DNA of 64,000 nucleotides from Mycolicibacterium baixiangningiae. GTDB lineage: Bacteria > Actinomycetota > Actinomycetes > Mycobacteriales > Mycobacteriaceae. The notes beneath the pieces are model-generated. The model was not told where the DNA came from, did not search any database, and worked only from the letters and a program-made list of their open reading frames with translations. The stretch lies in contig NZ_CP066218.1 of NCBI RefSeq assembly GCF_016313185.1, positions 1,612,001 through 1,676,000 of the forward strand, in the 5' to 3' direction. The position numbers were made by a program, and so were the translations under genes. Below are positions 36,704-48,492 of the stretch, in pieces (within the stretch, counting starts at the first letter, position 1; each line of letters starts with the position of its first letter).

Positions 36704-37465
36704 ATGACCGAAACCCACGAGTCGACACCGACCCCCGCGCCGTGCGACGAACGGACCGGCATGTTCCGGGAGGCGCGCAACGTCGTCGCCAGCGTTGCCA
36801 CCCCGGCCGCGGAGTGGCCCGCGGTGATCCGCCGGCGCCGGATCCTCGTCGCGATCTTCGTGGTCATCGGTTTCGGGCTGCTCGGCTACTCACTGTCGAT
36901 TCCGCCGGGGGATACCGACTTCTACTGGTTCACAGCCGGATTGGCGGTCTGGTGGACCGCCGGCGCGTTCCTGTCCGGCCCACTTCATCTGGGCCGCATC
37001 TGTGTTCGCGGCCGCAACCAGCGGCCGGTGATCACCGGCACCGGGGTCGGGCTGGTTCTGGGCGCTGCGTTCCTGGTCGCCGGGCTGGTGGCCCGTGAGA
37101 TTCCGCTGATGCGGGAGTACGCCGTTCGCGTACTCGAGCACGCCAACGTCGGCGCGCTGTGGTTGGTGGTCATCATCACCGTGGTCAACGGCCTGGCCGA
37201 GGAACTGTTCTTCCGGGGTGCGCTGTACAGCTCGCTGGGCAACCGCTGGAACGGTTGGTGGGCGGTGCTGTGGTCGACGGCGGTGTACGTGGTGGTGACC
37301 GGTGTGAGCACCCAGAACTTCATGCTCGCTATCGCGGCGATCGTGCTGGGCACCGTCTGTGCGCTCGAACGCCGCGCGACCGGGGGAGTGCTCGCACCCA
37401 TGCTCACCCATTTCTTCTGGGGTCTGGTCATGGTGCTCGCACTTCCCCCGATCTTCGGCGTCTAA
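36704..37465 (+). CDS. CPBP-family intramembrane metalloprotease
   Basis: 253 residues. After a hydrophilic N-terminus (about 1-45) come about six membrane segments. EELFFRG (near 167) and LTHFFW (near 239) supply the Glu-Glu-x-x-x-Arg and His motifs of CAAX/CPBP proteases. It starts two bases after the Rossmann-protein stop, so the two are likely cotranscribed. It overlaps the convergent MFS gene by four bases. Confidence 0.88.
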   Translation: MTETHESTPTPAPCDERTGMFREARNVVASVATPAAEWPAVIRRRRILVAIFVVIGFGLLGYSLSIPPGDTDFYWFTAGLAVWWTAGAFLSGPLHLGRICVRGRNQRPVITGTGVGLVLGAAFLVAGLVAREIPLMREYAVRVLEHANVGALWLVVIITVVNGLAEELFFRGALYSSLGNRWNGWWAVLWSTAVYVVVTGVSTQNFMLAIAAIVLGTVCALERRATGGVLAPMLTHFFWGLVMVLALPPIFGV

Positions 37466-38739
37466 CGCAGCGGGTGCGCCAGTTCGTCGCGGGGCATCCG
37501 CGCCGCCGTCACGGCGACAGCCGCCAGCAGCACCGGGGCCACCCCGGCCACCATGAAGATGGTCTCCATCGAGACCACCTTCGACAGCGGGCCCACGACC
37601 GCGAACGACACCGGCATGAAGGCCAGCGAGACGAAGAAGTCGAGGCTGGAGACCCGGCCGAGCATCTCGGTGGGCACGCGCCGTTGCAGCAGCGTCCCCC
37701 AGATGACCATCCCCGCACCGTCGGTCACGCCGACGACGAACGTTGCGGCGGCCATCGCCGGGAACGATGACGTCGTCCCGACGACGACCAGCGGTATCGA
37801 CCCCGCACCCCACATCGTCATCATCACGCTCAGGTAGCGCCGCGGCATCCGCATCGACGACACGGTGAGTGCACCCAGTGCGCTGCCCACCCCGAAGAAC
37901 GCCAGGATGAAGCCGTAGGTGCGCGCGCCGTCTTCGAAACGCTGCTGGGCGATGAACGGCAGCAGCACCTCGATCGGTCCCAGCACCACGAGCACGAACA
38001 TGCTGGCGAACAACAACGTCGACAGCAGCCACGGGGTGCGGAGCATGAAGCGGAACCCGTCACGCAGGTCGTGCAGCACACGTGACTTCGTCGCCGGTTG
38101 CGGCGCAGCGTCCGCCGGTCGCGTCGCCACCAGCAGCAGCAGCAGTCCGAGCCCGAAGAGCACGGCGACGACGACCGCGCCGACCGAGGGCAGCGTCGCG
38201 CCGACCACCATGCCGGCCACCGCGGGCCCGACCGACCGCTGGAACACCGGCCGTATGACGCCCTCAACGCCGTTGGCGGCCAACAACTGTTCGGCGGGCA
38301 GGATGCGCGGCAGGATCGCGCTGTAGGCGGGGAAGAAGAACGCCGCGGCAACGCCGAGGGTGGCCGCCGCCAGCGCGAGATGCCAAATTTGCAGTGTGCC
38401 AAGCACTCCGAGCGCCGCCACGGTGCTGACAGCTAGGAGGTTCACCGCTTCGACGACGATGATGATCGCGCGTTGGCTGAATCGGTCCGCGGCGATTCCG
38501 CCGACGAGGACGAATGCGACCAGCCCGGCGCCGAGGCACGTCGCCACCAGGGACAGCGCGGCAGGATCGTTGTCGAGTGCGATGACCTGCAGCGCCATCA
38601 CGACCGTCCACATCCCTTCGGCGAAGATCGACAGCGAGACCGCTGCCATCAACAGCCGGTACTCGCGGGAGGCGAAGGGGGCGAGCACGCGCCATCGACC
38701 GGCGCCATGCGCCGGTTGCTCGAGGCAGGACGTACTCAT
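37462..38739 (-). CDS. MFS transporter
   Basis: 425 residues, twelve predicted hydrophobic segments. The pattern (MFS_3 type, near enterobactin/Tap-like exporters) includes a central cytosolic loop about residues 200-225 and a long GFRFMLRTPWLL segment. Substrate is not evident from the sequence; exporters of this type handle drugs or siderophores. Its C-terminus overlaps the stop of the CPBP gene, antiparallel. Confidence 0.8.
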   Translation of the reverse strand: MSTSCLEQPAHGAGRWRVLAPFASREYRLLMAAVSLSIFAEGMWTVVMALQVIALDNDPAALSLVATCLGAGLVAFVLVGGIAADRFSQRAIIIVVEAVNLLAVSTVAALGVLGTLQIWHLALAAATLGVAAAFFFPAYSAILPRILPAEQLLAANGVEGVIRPVFQRSVGPAVAGMVVGATLPSVGAVVVAVLFGLGLLLLLVATRPADAAPQPATKSRVLHDLRDGFRFMLRTPWLLSTLLFASMFVLVVLGPIEVLLPFIAQQRFEDGARTYGFILAFFGVGSALGALTVSSMRMPRRYLSVMMTMWGAGSIPLVVVGTTSSFPAMAAATFVVGVTDGAGMVIWGTLLQRRVPTEMLGRVSSLDFFVSLAFMPVSFAVVGPLSKVVSMETIFMVAGVAPVLLAAVAVTAARMPRDELAHPLR

Positions 38740-38804
38740 GCCACGATGGTGGCCGACGGACGGTGCGGCAGTCCAACGATTTTCGTGCTCAGGGCACGTT
38801 GCGC

Positions 38805-39590
38805 TCAGTGATCGGTGAACGATGCCGCGCGGCGCTCCTGGAACGCTCGCGTGCCCTCGCGGAAATCATGCGACCCCAACAGCGCCAACTGCCCTTCGGT
38901 CTCCCGGCCCAGTGCGCCTTCGAGTTCGGCCAGCGTCGCCGCGTTGACAGCCTGTTTGGTCTTCCGCAGCGCCACCGCCGGACCGGACTTCAACAAGCCC
39001 AACACCTTGTCCACCGAGGCCTCGAACTCCTCGGCGGGGTGCACCGCGGTGACCAGACCCCACTCGTAGGCCTCGGCCGCGGAGATCCGCTCCGCGAGCA
39101 GCGCCATCCGCATCGCGCGGATGCGCCCCACCGCGGCCGCGAACAGAGCCGAGGCGCCACCGTCGGGCATCAATCCGATTTTGGTGAACGCCAACATGAA
39201 AAACGCCTTCTCCGAAGCCAATACGACGTCAGATGCCAACGCCAGTGAGGCCCCCACACCGGCCGCCGGCCCCTGGACCACCGCCACCACCGGCATGGGC
39301 GCCGCCACGATCGCGCGCACCGCGCGATTGGCCGCGTCGAGCACGGCGTTCATGCCGATCTCCGACTTCTTGTTCTGGTCCTCTTCGCTGATGCCGGCGC
39401 CGGAACTGAACCCGCGCCCCGCACCGCTGAGTCGCACCACCTTCACCGCGGGGTCGCCCGCGGCCTGGTCGAGCGCATCGGCGATTCCGTTGAGCATCTC
39501 GGCGGTCAGCGAGTTCAGGCTGTCCGGCCGGTTGAGCGTCACCGACAGCACCCCGTCGTCGAGCGTCACGGTCAGGTCGGTGGTCGTCAT
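38805..39590 (-). CDS. Enoyl-CoA hydratase/isomerase family protein (EchA10/11-like)
   Basis: 261 residues. The crotonase oxyanion segment GRGFSSGAG and later KIGLMPDGG and a family-typical length are present. The two Glu of hydratases are not where expected: GASLALASD replaces the Glu stretch, and the second position reads TKIGLMPD, as in isomerases and PaaG-type members. Divergent from mcr by about 98 bases. It corresponds in order to echA10/echA11 of M. tuberculosis (Rv1141c-Rv1142c), upstream of mcr. Confidence 0.82.
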   Translation of the reverse strand: MTTTDLTVTLDDGVLSVTLNRPDSLNSLTAEMLNGIADALDQAAGDPAVKVVRLSGAGRGFSSGAGISEEDQNKKSEIGMNAVLDAANRAVRAIVAAPMPVVAVVQGPAAGVGASLALASDVVLASEKAFFMLAFTKIGLMPDGGASALFAAAVGRIRAMRMALLAERISAAEAYEWGLVTAVHPAEEFEASVDKVLGLLKSGPAVALRKTKQAVNAATLAELEGALGRETEGQLALLGSHDFREGTRAFQERRAASFTDH

Positions 39591-39688
39591 GGCTACACCT
39601 TCGCATGAGGGGCCGTGGCCCGTGGCCGGTCGAGAAGGTTATACAAGTAAGCTATGTCGCGGTCAACTACTCCGAAGGGGCGGTAGAA

Positions 39689-40780
39689 ATGGCGGGACCA
39701 CTGCAGGGGCTGCGTGTCGTGGAATTGGCCGGTATCGGCCCGGGTCCGCACGCGGCGATGATCCTCGGCGATCTGGGTGCGGACGTGGTCCGCATCGAAC
39801 GGCCGGGCAAAGGCCCGGGCATCCCCACCAAAGGGCGAGATCAGTTGCTGCGCAACCGGCGATCGGTCGGCGCCAACCTCAAGACCGACGAGGGCCGCGA
39901 ACTCGTGCTGCGGTTGATCGCCAAGGCCGACGTGCTCATCGAGGGTTTCCGCCCGGGCGTCACTGAGCGGCTGGGCCTCGGACCCGACGACTGCGCGAAG
40001 GTCAACGAACGGCTGATCTACGGGCGCATGACCGGCTGGGGCCAGACCGGGCCGCGCAGTCAGCAGGCCGGCCACGACATCAACTACATCTCCCTCAACG
40101 GTGTGCTGCACGCCGTCGGCCGCGCCGGCGAGCGCCCCGTGCCGCCGCTGAACCTCGCGGGGGACTTCGGCGGCGGGTCCATGTTCCTGCTCGTCGGCAT
40201 TCTGTCCGCCCTGTGGGAGCGCGAACGGTCCGGCAAGGGCCAGGTGGTCGACGCCGCCATGGTCGACGGTTCGAGCGTGCTCGCGCAGATGATGTGGGCC
40301 TTCCGCGCGATGGGGATGTGGTCCGACGAGCGCGGGATCAACATGCTCGACACCGGCGCTCCCTATTACGACACCTACGAGACGAAAGACGGCCGGTACG
40401 TCGCCGTCGGCGCGATCGAACCGCAGTTCTACGCCGCGATGCTCGACAAGCTGGGCCTCGACCCGGCCGCGCTGCCCGACCAGAACGACATGAGCCGCTG
40501 GCCGGAACTGCGTGCCCGGCTGACCGAGGCGTTCGCCGAACACGACCGGGATCACTGGACGGAGGTCTTCGCCGGCAGCGATGCGTGCGTGACGCCGGTG
40601 CTGTCGTTCGGTGAGGTGGAGAGCGAACCGCACAACACCGAACGCGACACCTTCTATCGCGACGGTGACTTCCTCTTCCCGGCGCCCGCACCACGGTTCT
40701 CCCGGACCGCGCCGTCGACCCCGACCCCGCCCGGGGTTCCCGGGGCGGACACCGAAGCCGTTCTCAACGACTGGGTCTGA
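39689..40780 (+). CDS. mcr: Alpha-methylacyl-CoA racemase
   Basis: 363 residues from ATG 39689, behind GAAGGGG; the extra upstream codons of the open frame are non-coding. The sequence closely follows the M. tuberculosis Mcr that I remember: [20 protein letters not shown] start, [34 protein letters not shown], and [15 protein letters not shown]. It is a CaiB/BaiF-fold enzyme that epimerises the alpha-methyl of branched acyl-CoA, needed for pristanoyl- and sterol-side-chain oxidation. The following SDR and an EchA-type gene fit that pathway. Confidence 0.93.
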   Translation: MAGPLQGLRVVELAGIGPGPHAAMILGDLGADVVRIERPGKGPGIPTKGRDQLLRNRRSVGANLKTDEGRELVLRLIAKADVLIEGFRPGVTERLGLGPDDCAKVNERLIYGRMTGWGQTGPRSQQAGHDINYISLNGVLHAVGRAGERPVPPLNLAGDFGGGSMFLLVGILSALWERERSGKGQVVDAAMVDGSSVLAQMMWAFRAMGMWSDERGINMLDTGAPYYDTYETKDGRYVAVGAIEPQFYAAMLDKLGLDPAALPDQNDMSRWPELRARLTEAFAEHDRDHWTEVFAGSDACVTPVLSFGEVESEPHNTERDTFYRDGDFLFPAPAPRFSRTAPSTPTPPGVPGADTEAVLNDWV

Positions 40781-40833
40781 TCCCGAGGTCTGATTCGAAC
40801 GGTCGACCTCAACCAATAGAAAGGTATGTGCGA

Positions 40834-42616
<1,783 letters not shown>

Positions 42617-42662
42617 CACGGTTCAACCGTTGACCGCGCACGGGCCGGCAAACAGCTGACGG

Positions 42663-42691
42663 ACACGCGCGCCCCGGAAGGGCGCGCGTGT
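42663..42691 (+). terminator. 12-bp hairpin terminator
   Basis: ACACGCGCGCCC and its exact complement (42680-42691) around a five-base loop, 46 bases after the flavoprotein stop and at the end of a convergent small gene. No T-run. Confidence 0.75.
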
Positions 42692-42847
42692 TCATCCTGC
42701 TTGAGCGAGCGGGGTCCAATCGTCGAGCTGCTCCGAGGTGTCGCCCTCTACCAGGACATCGCCGTGGTAGAGCGCCTCGAAATCAACCTTGATGACATCG
42801 GCACTGGTGTCGTCGATCCACATGACACTGAGCGTATGGGTCTCCAT
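42692..42847 (-). CDS. Possible 51-residue acidic small protein
   Basis: An ATG at 42847 opens METHTLSVMWIDDTSAD to the stop at 42692. Third-codon positions are G/C-rich and the frame fills the gap between two convergent neighbours. The sequence is acidic and contains LYHGDVLVEGDTSEQLDDW. A ribosome site is not clear. The family is unknown. Confidence 0.45.
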   Translation of the reverse strand: METHTLSVMWIDDTSADVIKVDFEALYHGDVLVEGDTSEQLDDWTPLAQAG

Positions 42848-42906
42848 TAAGGAATCTTTGAGTCACGATTCGGAAAATGGTGGCAATACTACTTCTGGGT
42901 AGGTTT

Positions 42907-43449
42907 CTAGCCAGTAGGTGCTGTGAAGTGGATGGGGTTCGTCCCGTTCAGCGCGATCCAGGTCACGACGGCGGCGGCGATCGCCAGCCCCAGCAGGATC
43001 GCCGCGGTCCGCGTCGTCCAGCGGATGCGGGACACCCGGGCGTCGACCGAGTACGCGCCCGCCCCTGCGAACAGCAACGCCGTCGCGCCGAACGCCACCA
43101 GGAACGGCACGTTGAACGGGTCGGACCAGAACGCCGCACCGGACACGTTGACCGCCCACGCGTCGATCATGGCGGCGATCACCGCTGCGGCCGCGAGCGG
43201 CGTCAGCGCACCGAGCAGCAGACCGATGCCGCCGAGCGTCTCCGACGCGGTGACCATGAACGCCCCCAGCGCCGGCAGTCGCCACCCGCCGGATTCCATG
43301 AAACCGACGACGGTGGTGAAGTCGAGGGCCTTGATCAGGCCGGCCTGCAGCATCGTCGCGCCCACCCCCAGGCGCAGGACGAGCAGTGCGATATCGGTGC
43401 CGGTGGGCACGGGGGTGACGACGGTGTCTCTGACATCTGTGCTGGCCAT
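42907..43449 (-). CDS. DoxX family membrane protein
   Basis: 180 residues from ATG 43449 (MASTDVRDTVV). A much longer frame extends upstream through the mmpL13 promoter and coding region; it is an antisense shadow. Four hydrophobic segments and the DoxX core (LLVLRLGVGATMLQAGLIKA, FMVTASETLGGIGLLLGAL) are clear. It is divergent from the MMPL gene, with about 165 bases between the starts. Confidence 0.85.
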   Translation of the reverse strand: MASTDVRDTVVTPVPTGTDIALLVLRLGVGATMLQAGLIKALDFTTVVGFMESGGWRLPALGAFMVTASETLGGIGLLLGALTPLAAAAVIAAMIDAWAVNVSGAAFWSDPFNVPFLVAFGATALLFAGAGAYSVDARVSRIRWTTRTAAILLGLAIAAAVVTWIALNGTNPIHFTAPTG

Positions 43450-43614
43450 GGTCTCCGACCTCTTGGTGTGGGTTACCTGGGAGCTCTTCCCATCATCGTC
43501 TAGACCCGTCGGCGAGTCACTCCTCATCGCGGAACCAGGGGTCACGAGTTTGAAAGATTCAGCGACCTGCCCCGTGGTTACACGTAGCTGACCGGTCGGG
43601 GAGAGGACGCGTAC

Positions 43615-45864
43615 GTGCTGACACGAATTGCCAGATCGGCGATCGCCTCGCCACAACGGATTATCGTGATCGCGGCCCTGGTGGTGGTGGCGGCCGGCCT
43701 CTTCGGCATCCCGGTGAGCCAGACGCTGTCCGCGGGCGGATTGCAGGACCCGACGTCGGAGTCGGCGAGGGCCACCCAGACCCTCGTCGACAAGTTCGAC
43801 CAGGGCGATATGGATCTGATGATCACCGTGACGGCCGACGATGGCGCGCAGGGGCCGGCGGCCACCGCCGTCGGCACCGCGATCACCGCCGAACTCGAGG
43901 GCTCCCCGAATGTCGCCGGCGTGACGTCCGCGTGGACCGCGCCCCGCGAGGCGGCCCCGGCGCTGCTCAGCAAGGACCGCAGGACCGGGCTCATCATCGC
44001 GGGGATCACCGGCGGCGAGAGCGGCGCGCAGAAACACGCGAAGGCGCTCGCCGATCAACTGGTGTACGACCGCGACGGCGTGACCGTCCGCGCCGGTGGC
44101 GAGGCGATGACGTACGTCGAGATCAACAGGCAGACCGAAAAAGACCTGCTCACAATGGAGTTGATCGCGATTCCGCTCAGCTTCGCGGTGCTGGTGTGGG
44201 TCTTCGGCGGGCTGCTGGCCGCGGCGCTCCCGGTGGCGGTCGGCGCGTTCGCGATCGTCGGCACGATGGCGGTACTGCGGCTGCTCACGATGGTCACCGA
44301 CGTGTCGATCTTCGCGCTGAACCTGTCCGTCGCCATGGGTCTCGCGCTGGCGATCGACTACACCCTCCTCATCGTCAGCCGGTTCCGCGACGAGTTGGCC
44401 GACGGCGCCGACCGGGACCGCGCACTGATCCGGACGATGGCGACCGCCGGCCGCACCGTGCTGTTCTCCGCGCTGACCGTCGCACTGTCGATGGCGACGA
44501 TGGTGCTGTTCCCGATGTACTTCCTGAAGTCGTTCGCCTACGCCGGGATCGCGGTGGTGGGTTTCGCGGCGACGGCCGCGATCGTGGTCGCCCCGGCCGC
44601 GATCGCCCTGCTCGGCGACCGGCTTGACGCCTTCGATGTGCGCAGGCTGGCGCGCCGCGCGCTCGGCAGGCCCGAGCCCGCACCCAAGCCGGTCGAGCAG
44701 ACGTTCTGGTACCGCTCGACGAAATTCGTCCAGCGCAGATCGATACCGATCGGCGTGGCGATCGTGGCACTGCTCCTCGTGCTCGGCGCGCCGTTCCTCG
44801 GCATCAAATGGGGATTCCCCGACGACCGGGTGCTGCCGCAGTCGTCCTCGGCGCGCCAGGTGGGCGATGAGCTGAGGACCAATTTCACCGTCGACACCGC
44901 CACTGACGTCACCGTCGTCATCCCCGACGCGGGTGAGCTCACCCCGGCGGACATCGACCGCTACGCCGCCGACCTCTCCCGGGTCGACGACGTCCTGAGC
45001 GTGGTCGCGCCGGGCGGCACCTACGTCACCGGTGCGCGGGTCGGCCCACCCTCGGCCGCCAGCGGGCTGAGCGCGGGCAGTGCCTACCTCACCGTCGCGA
45101 CCAACGCCGACCTGTTCTCCGACGCCTCCGAGCGGCAGCTCGACGTGCTGCACGCGGTGCCGACACCCGGCGGCCAAACCGTGGAGTTCACCGGCACCGC
45201 GCAGATCAACCGCGACAGCTCGGAGTCGATCACCTCCCGGCTGCCGCTCGTCCTCGGCATCATCGCGGTGATCAGCTTCGTCCTGCTCTTCCTGTTGACC
45301 GGCAGCGTGGTGCTACCGCTGAAAGCGTTGGTACTCAACGTGTTGTCGCTGGCGGCGGCGTTCGGCGCGCTGGTGTGGATCTTCCAGGAGGGCCACCTCG
45401 GCGCGTTCGGCACGACGCCGACGGGAACGCTGGTCGCCACCATGCCGGTGCTGCTGTTCTGCATCGCGTTCGGCCTGTCGATGGACTACGAGGTCTTCCT
45501 GATGTCGCGGATCCGGGAGTTCTGGCTGCAATCCGGGCGTACCCGCGCAGACAACGATGAAAGCGTCGCGCTCGGGTTGGCGCGCACGGGCCGGGTGGTC
45601 ACCGCCGCGGCACTGTTGATGACCATCTCGTTCGCCGCGCTGATCGCCGCGCAGGTGTCGTTCATGCGGATGTTCGGGGTCGGGTTCACCTTGGCGGTAC
45701 TGGCCGATGCCACGCTGGTCCGCATGCTGCTGGTGCCGGCCTTCATGCATCTGATGGGCCGCTGGAACTGGTGGGCGCCGCGGCCGCTGGCGCGGTTGCA
45801 CGACCGGATCGGCATCAACGAGTCGGGGGAGCAGAGCCGGCCCGAGCCAGTACCCTCGCGGTAG
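43615..45864 (+). CDS. MMPL/RND-type transporter, MmpL13-like
   Basis: 749 residues from GTG 43615. Two halves each start with an extracytosolic domain and end in five or six membrane helices; the family motifs GLALAIDYTLLIVSRFRDEL (near residue 240) and GLSMDYEVFLMSRIREFW (near 623) hold the proton-relay Asp-Tyr pairs. Order (after the SDR, before a methyltransferase) matches mmpL13a-mmpL13b of M. tuberculosis, but here it is one uninterrupted gene. It probably exports an envelope lipid. Confidence 0.87.
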   Translation: MLTRIARSAIASPQRIIVIAALVVVAAGLFGIPVSQTLSAGGLQDPTSESARATQTLVDKFDQGDMDLMITVTADDGAQGPAATAVGTAITAELEGSPNVAGVTSAWTAPREAAPALLSKDRRTGLIIAGITGGESGAQKHAKALADQLVYDRDGVTVRAGGEAMTYVEINRQTEKDLLTMELIAIPLSFAVLVWVFGGLLAAALPVAVGAFAIVGTMAVLRLLTMVTDVSIFALNLSVAMGLALAIDYTLLIVSRFRDELADGADRDRALIRTMATAGRTVLFSALTVALSMATMVLFPMYFLKSFAYAGIAVVGFAATAAIVVAPAAIALLGDRLDAFDVRRLARRALGRPEPAPKPVEQTFWYRSTKFVQRRSIPIGVAIVALLLVLGAPFLGIKWGFPDDRVLPQSSSARQVGDELRTNFTVDTATDVTVVIPDAGELTPADIDRYAADLSRVDDVLSVVAPGGTYVTGARVGPPSAASGLSAGSAYLTVATNADLFSDASERQLDVLHAVPTPGGQTVEFTGTAQINRDSSESITSRLPLVLGIIAVISFVLLFLLTGSVVLPLKALVLNVLSLAAAFGALVWIFQEGHLGAFGTTPTGTLVATMPVLLFCIAFGLSMDYEVFLMSRIREFWLQSGRTRADNDESVALGLARTGRVVTAAALLMTISFAALIAAQVSFMRMFGVGFTLAVLADATLVRMLLVPAFMHLMGRWNWWAPRPLARLHDRIGINESGEQSRPEPVPSR

Positions 45865-45893
45865 GCGGTTGCCCTACCGAAGGGAGGCGTCCT

Positions 45894-46523
45894 TTGAGTT
45901 CCGACGTCGACAATCCGTTCTTCGCGCGCGTGTGGACGGCGATGTCCGGCCACGAGACCGACGAGATGCGGACGCTGCGCAGTGAGAACCTCGCCGGGCT
46001 GCGCGGCCGGGTGCTCGAGGTGGGCGCGGGCACCGGCACGAACTTCGCGCACTATCCACCGTCGGTCACCGAGGTGGTCGCCGTCGAACCGGAACGCCGG
46101 CTGGCCGCGCACGCCCGCGACGCCGCGGCCCATGCGCCGGTCCCGGTCACCGTCACCACCGAGAGCGTCGAACAGTTCAGCCCGGATGCGCTGTTCGACG
46201 CCGTTGTCTGCTCGCTGGTGCTCTGCTCGGTCGACGACCTAGACGGTGTTCTGCGCCAACTATTCTCGATGCTGCGGCCCGGCGGGGAACTGCGCTACCT
46301 CGAGCACATCGCGGGCACCGGCGCGCGGGCGCGGCTGCAGCGGTTCGCCGATGCGACGGTGTGGCCGCGGATGCTCGGCAACTGCCACACCCACCGCCAC
46401 ACCGAAGCGGCCATCACCGCCGCGGGTTTCCGGGTCGAGACCGCCCGGCGCGAATGGGTGTTCCCGGCATGGGTGCCGCTGCCGGTCGCCGTACTGGCGC
46501 TGGGTCGCGCGGTGCGGCCCTAG
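45894..46523 (+). CDS. Class I SAM-dependent methyltransferase (Rv1147-like)
   Basis: 209 residues from a TTG at 45894, eight bases after AAGGGAGG; the longer frame runs back into mmpL13. VLEVGAGTGTN is the SAM motif I and the AVEPERRL strand gives the acidic ribose contact. A C-terminal helix and hydrophobic tail (PLPVAVLALGR) may contact membranes. It follows the MmpL gene by 29 bases and might modify the exported lipid. Phospholipid or menaquinone-type methylation is possible. Confidence 0.82.
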   Translation: MSSDVDNPFFARVWTAMSGHETDEMRTLRSENLAGLRGRVLEVGAGTGTNFAHYPPSVTEVVAVEPERRLAAHARDAAAHAPVPVTVTTESVEQFSPDALFDAVVCSLVLCSVDDLDGVLRQLFSMLRPGGELRYLEHIAGTGARARLQRFADATVWPRMLGNCHTHRHTEAAITAAGFRVETARREWVFPAWVPLPVAVLALGRAVRP

Positions 46524-46526
46524 GTC

Positions 46527-47240
46527 CTACGGCAGAAGGTCGGGCAGGCGCTGCAGCAGGGTGGGCAGCGCCCCGGCCGCCGTCTCGCGCAGCGACACCG
46601 TCGCCGTGTCGGACAGCGGGGTGCGCTCGGGGTTGACCTCGATCACGGTCGTCCCGCGGGAGAGCGCCATCTCGGGTAGACCCGCCGCCGGGTAGACGAT
46701 CGACGACGTCCCCACCACGATCACCACGTCGGCGGTCAGCACGGCGTGGACCGAGCGCTGCCAGGCGTCGTCGGGCAGCGCCTCACCGAACCACACCACG
46801 TTCGGGCGGATCAGCCCACCGCACGGGCATTGCGGCGGATCCACCGACTCGACGGGTTCGGGCATGTCGGGCAGCGTGCCCTCGAACCGCGCACCGCAAG
46901 CGTCGCAATGGAATTCGAACAGACTGCCGTGCAGGTGGTAGACGTTCCTGCTGCCGGCCCGCTCGTGCAGGTTGTCGACGTTCTGGGTGACGACGTGCAC
47001 ATCGGCGTGGTCCTGCCATGCGGCGACGGCGCGATGGCCGTTGTTGGGGTGCACCGCGTCCATCATGTAGTGGCGCCACAGGTACCAGGCCCACACCTTC
47101 TCGGGGTTCGCCCGCCACCCGTCGGCGCTGGAGATCTCATACGGGTCCACCGTCGCCCACAGACCCGTCTCGACATCCCTGAACGTCGGCACCCCGCTCT
47201 CCGCGGAGATGCCGGCCCCGCTGAGCACCGTCACCTGCAC
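46527..47240 (-). CDS. NAD-dependent protein deacylase (sirtuin)
   Basis: 237 residues from GTG 47240 ([10 protein letters not shown]). The length equals the M. tuberculosis Rv1151c protein. [15 protein letters not shown] binds [15 protein letters not shown] and the LHGS His form the active site, and C-D-A-C with C-P-C bind zinc. The YLWRHYM segment fits the Ala-Tyr-Arg-type acyl-lysine pocket of class III sirtuins (CobB), so desuccinylase or deacetylase activity is likely. It overlaps no neighbour, and is divergent from GntR. Confidence 0.93.
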   Translation of the reverse strand: MQVTVLSGAGISAESGVPTFRDVETGLWATVDPYEISSADGWRANPEKVWAWYLWRHYMMDAVHPNNGHRAVAAWQDHADVHVVTQNVDNLHERAGSRNVYHLHGSLFEFHCDACGARFEGTLPDMPEPVESVDPPQCPCGGLIRPNVVWFGEALPDDAWQRSVHAVLTADVVIVVGTSSIVYPAAGLPEMALSRGTTVIEVNPERTPLSDTATVSLRETAAGALPTLLQRLPDLLP

Positions 47241-47276
47241 ATGACCAAAATAACCGGTCTGGGAGATACTGGGCAC

Positions 47277-47642
47277 GTGGCCGGACTCGGGGAGTGGTTG
47301 TCGGTCGATACGCAGGCCTCCCGGCCACTGTTCGATCAACTGCGCACCCAGATCATCGACGCCGTCCGCGACGGCAGGCTCACACCGGGCACCCGGTTGC
47401 CGACGGTGCGCGAACTCGCGGGCCAACTGGGCCTGGCGGTCAACACGGTGGCGCGGGCGTACCGCGAACTGGAGACGGCGGGCGTCCTGGAGACGCGCGG
47501 ACGCTTCGGCACGTTCGTCTCGCGGGTGGACCCGGCGGACACCGCGATGGCGGCCGCCGCGCAGAGCTTCGTCTCGACGGCCAGGGCGCTCGGTGTGGAG
47601 AGATTCGAGGCGATGCGTTACGTCGAGTCGGCGTTCGACTGA
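47277..47642 (+). CDS. GntR-family regulator, short form
   Basis: 121 residues from GTG 47277. The whole protein is one winged HTH ([41 protein letters not shown], then GRFGTFVS), with only a short helical tail, as in YtrA-type members. It is divergent from the sirtuin gene across about 36 bases, the same order as Rv1151c-Rv1152, and may control it. No ligand domain is present. Confidence 0.87.
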   Translation: MAGLGEWLSVDTQASRPLFDQLRTQIIDAVRDGRLTPGTRLPTVRELAGQLGLAVNTVARAYRELETAGVLETRGRFGTFVSRVDPADTAMAAAAQSFVSTARALGVERFEAMRYVESAFD

Positions 47643-47652
47643 CGGCCGTCCA

Positions 47653-48492
47653 TCAGCCGAATTCGAGCAGCGTCCACACCGGCCGCACCGGGTCGAACAG
47701 CGGGAGCCGCTGAATCGTCCACAGCGCAGCGTTGAGTAGCTTGCCGCGGCCCTCCGGCAGCGGCAGATCGTGAACGGCGCGGACGCCGGGCACGGTGTCG
47801 GCCAGTTCGGCCACCTCGCTGACACTGAGGCTGAACGGCATCGGAGGAACCTTGTACCGCAACGACGTTCGCATGCCGTGGCGAGCCCACCAGGCGAACC
47901 ACGACGGCGGCAGATCGAACATCATCTGCCCGCCGGGGAACCGCTGGGCGCACGCCCTGATGAGCGACATCGCGTCGGCGGGCTGCAGGTACATCAGCAG
48001 TCCCTCGGCGGTGATGAACACCCCGTCGGAGTCGTCGACCCGGTCCATCCAGCTGAAGTCCAGCGCGGACTGGGCGCACACCTTCACCCGGTCCGACGGC
48101 GGGAGCAGTTTGCCGCGCAACTCGATCATCGGCGGGAGGTCGACGGTCAGCCAGCGGAACTCATGGCCGGCGCCGGCGGCGTCGAGCCGGTAGAAGCTGG
48201 TCTGCAATCCTTCGGCGAGCGCGACGACGGTGGCCCGGGGGTGGTCACGCAGGTAGCGGCGGGTGTAGAGGTCGAACCCCTTGGCCCGCAACGCCATGTC
48301 CTGGCGGCGGCTCGGCCCGAACTTGCCGAAGTCGAAATCGATGGAGTCAACCAGCTGGACCGCCATCGGATCGTCGATGAGGGAATCCCGGCGACGCGCC
48401 TCGTTGGCCCGGACCTGCAGGGTGAGCAGTGCGGTCTCCGAGACCCCGGTCAGCGCGCTGCCGTCCACCTTGGCGCCCGGTGTGTTCGTCAT
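47653..48492 (-). CDS. Class I SAM-dependent methyltransferase, LCMT/PPM-like (Omt/Rv1153c-like)
   Basis: 279 residues from ATG 48492, after DUF1697 with an ATGA overlap. [16 protein letters not shown] is a shifted SAM motif (Gly-rich loop with Leu/Gln) seen in mycobacterial leucine carboxyl methyltransferase-like proteins; SEGLLMYL-type [12 protein letters not shown] is also typical. It is a paralogue of the gene at 49025-49849: same order of motifs along the full length. In M. tuberculosis this location holds omt. Confidence 0.87.
   Translation of the reverse strand: MTNTPGAKVDGSALTGVSETALLTLQVRANEARRRDSLIDDPMAVQLVDSIDFDFGKFGPSRRQDMALRAKGFDLYTRRYLRDHPRATVVALAEGLQTSFYRLDAAGAGHEFRWLTVDLPPMIELRGKLLPPSDRVKVCAQSALDFSWMDRVDDSDGVFITAEGLLMYLQPADAMSLIRACAQRFPGGQMMFDLPPSWFAWWARHGMRTSLRYKVPPMPFSLSVSEVAELADTVPGVRAVHDLPLPEGRGKLLNAALWTIQRLPLFDPVRPVWTLLEFG

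Noticed and set aside
39600..39688. Operator in the echA-mcr gap (TTATACAAGTAAGCTATG)
   Set aside because: AT-rich compared with its surroundings and could be a promoter, but no clear palindrome or -35/-10 pair with correct spacing was found.
43450..45177. N-terminal extension of the DoxX frame on the minus strand
   Set aside because: Antisense to mmpL13, Arg/His/Gln-rich with no fold; the ATG at 43449 begins a normal DoxX protein.
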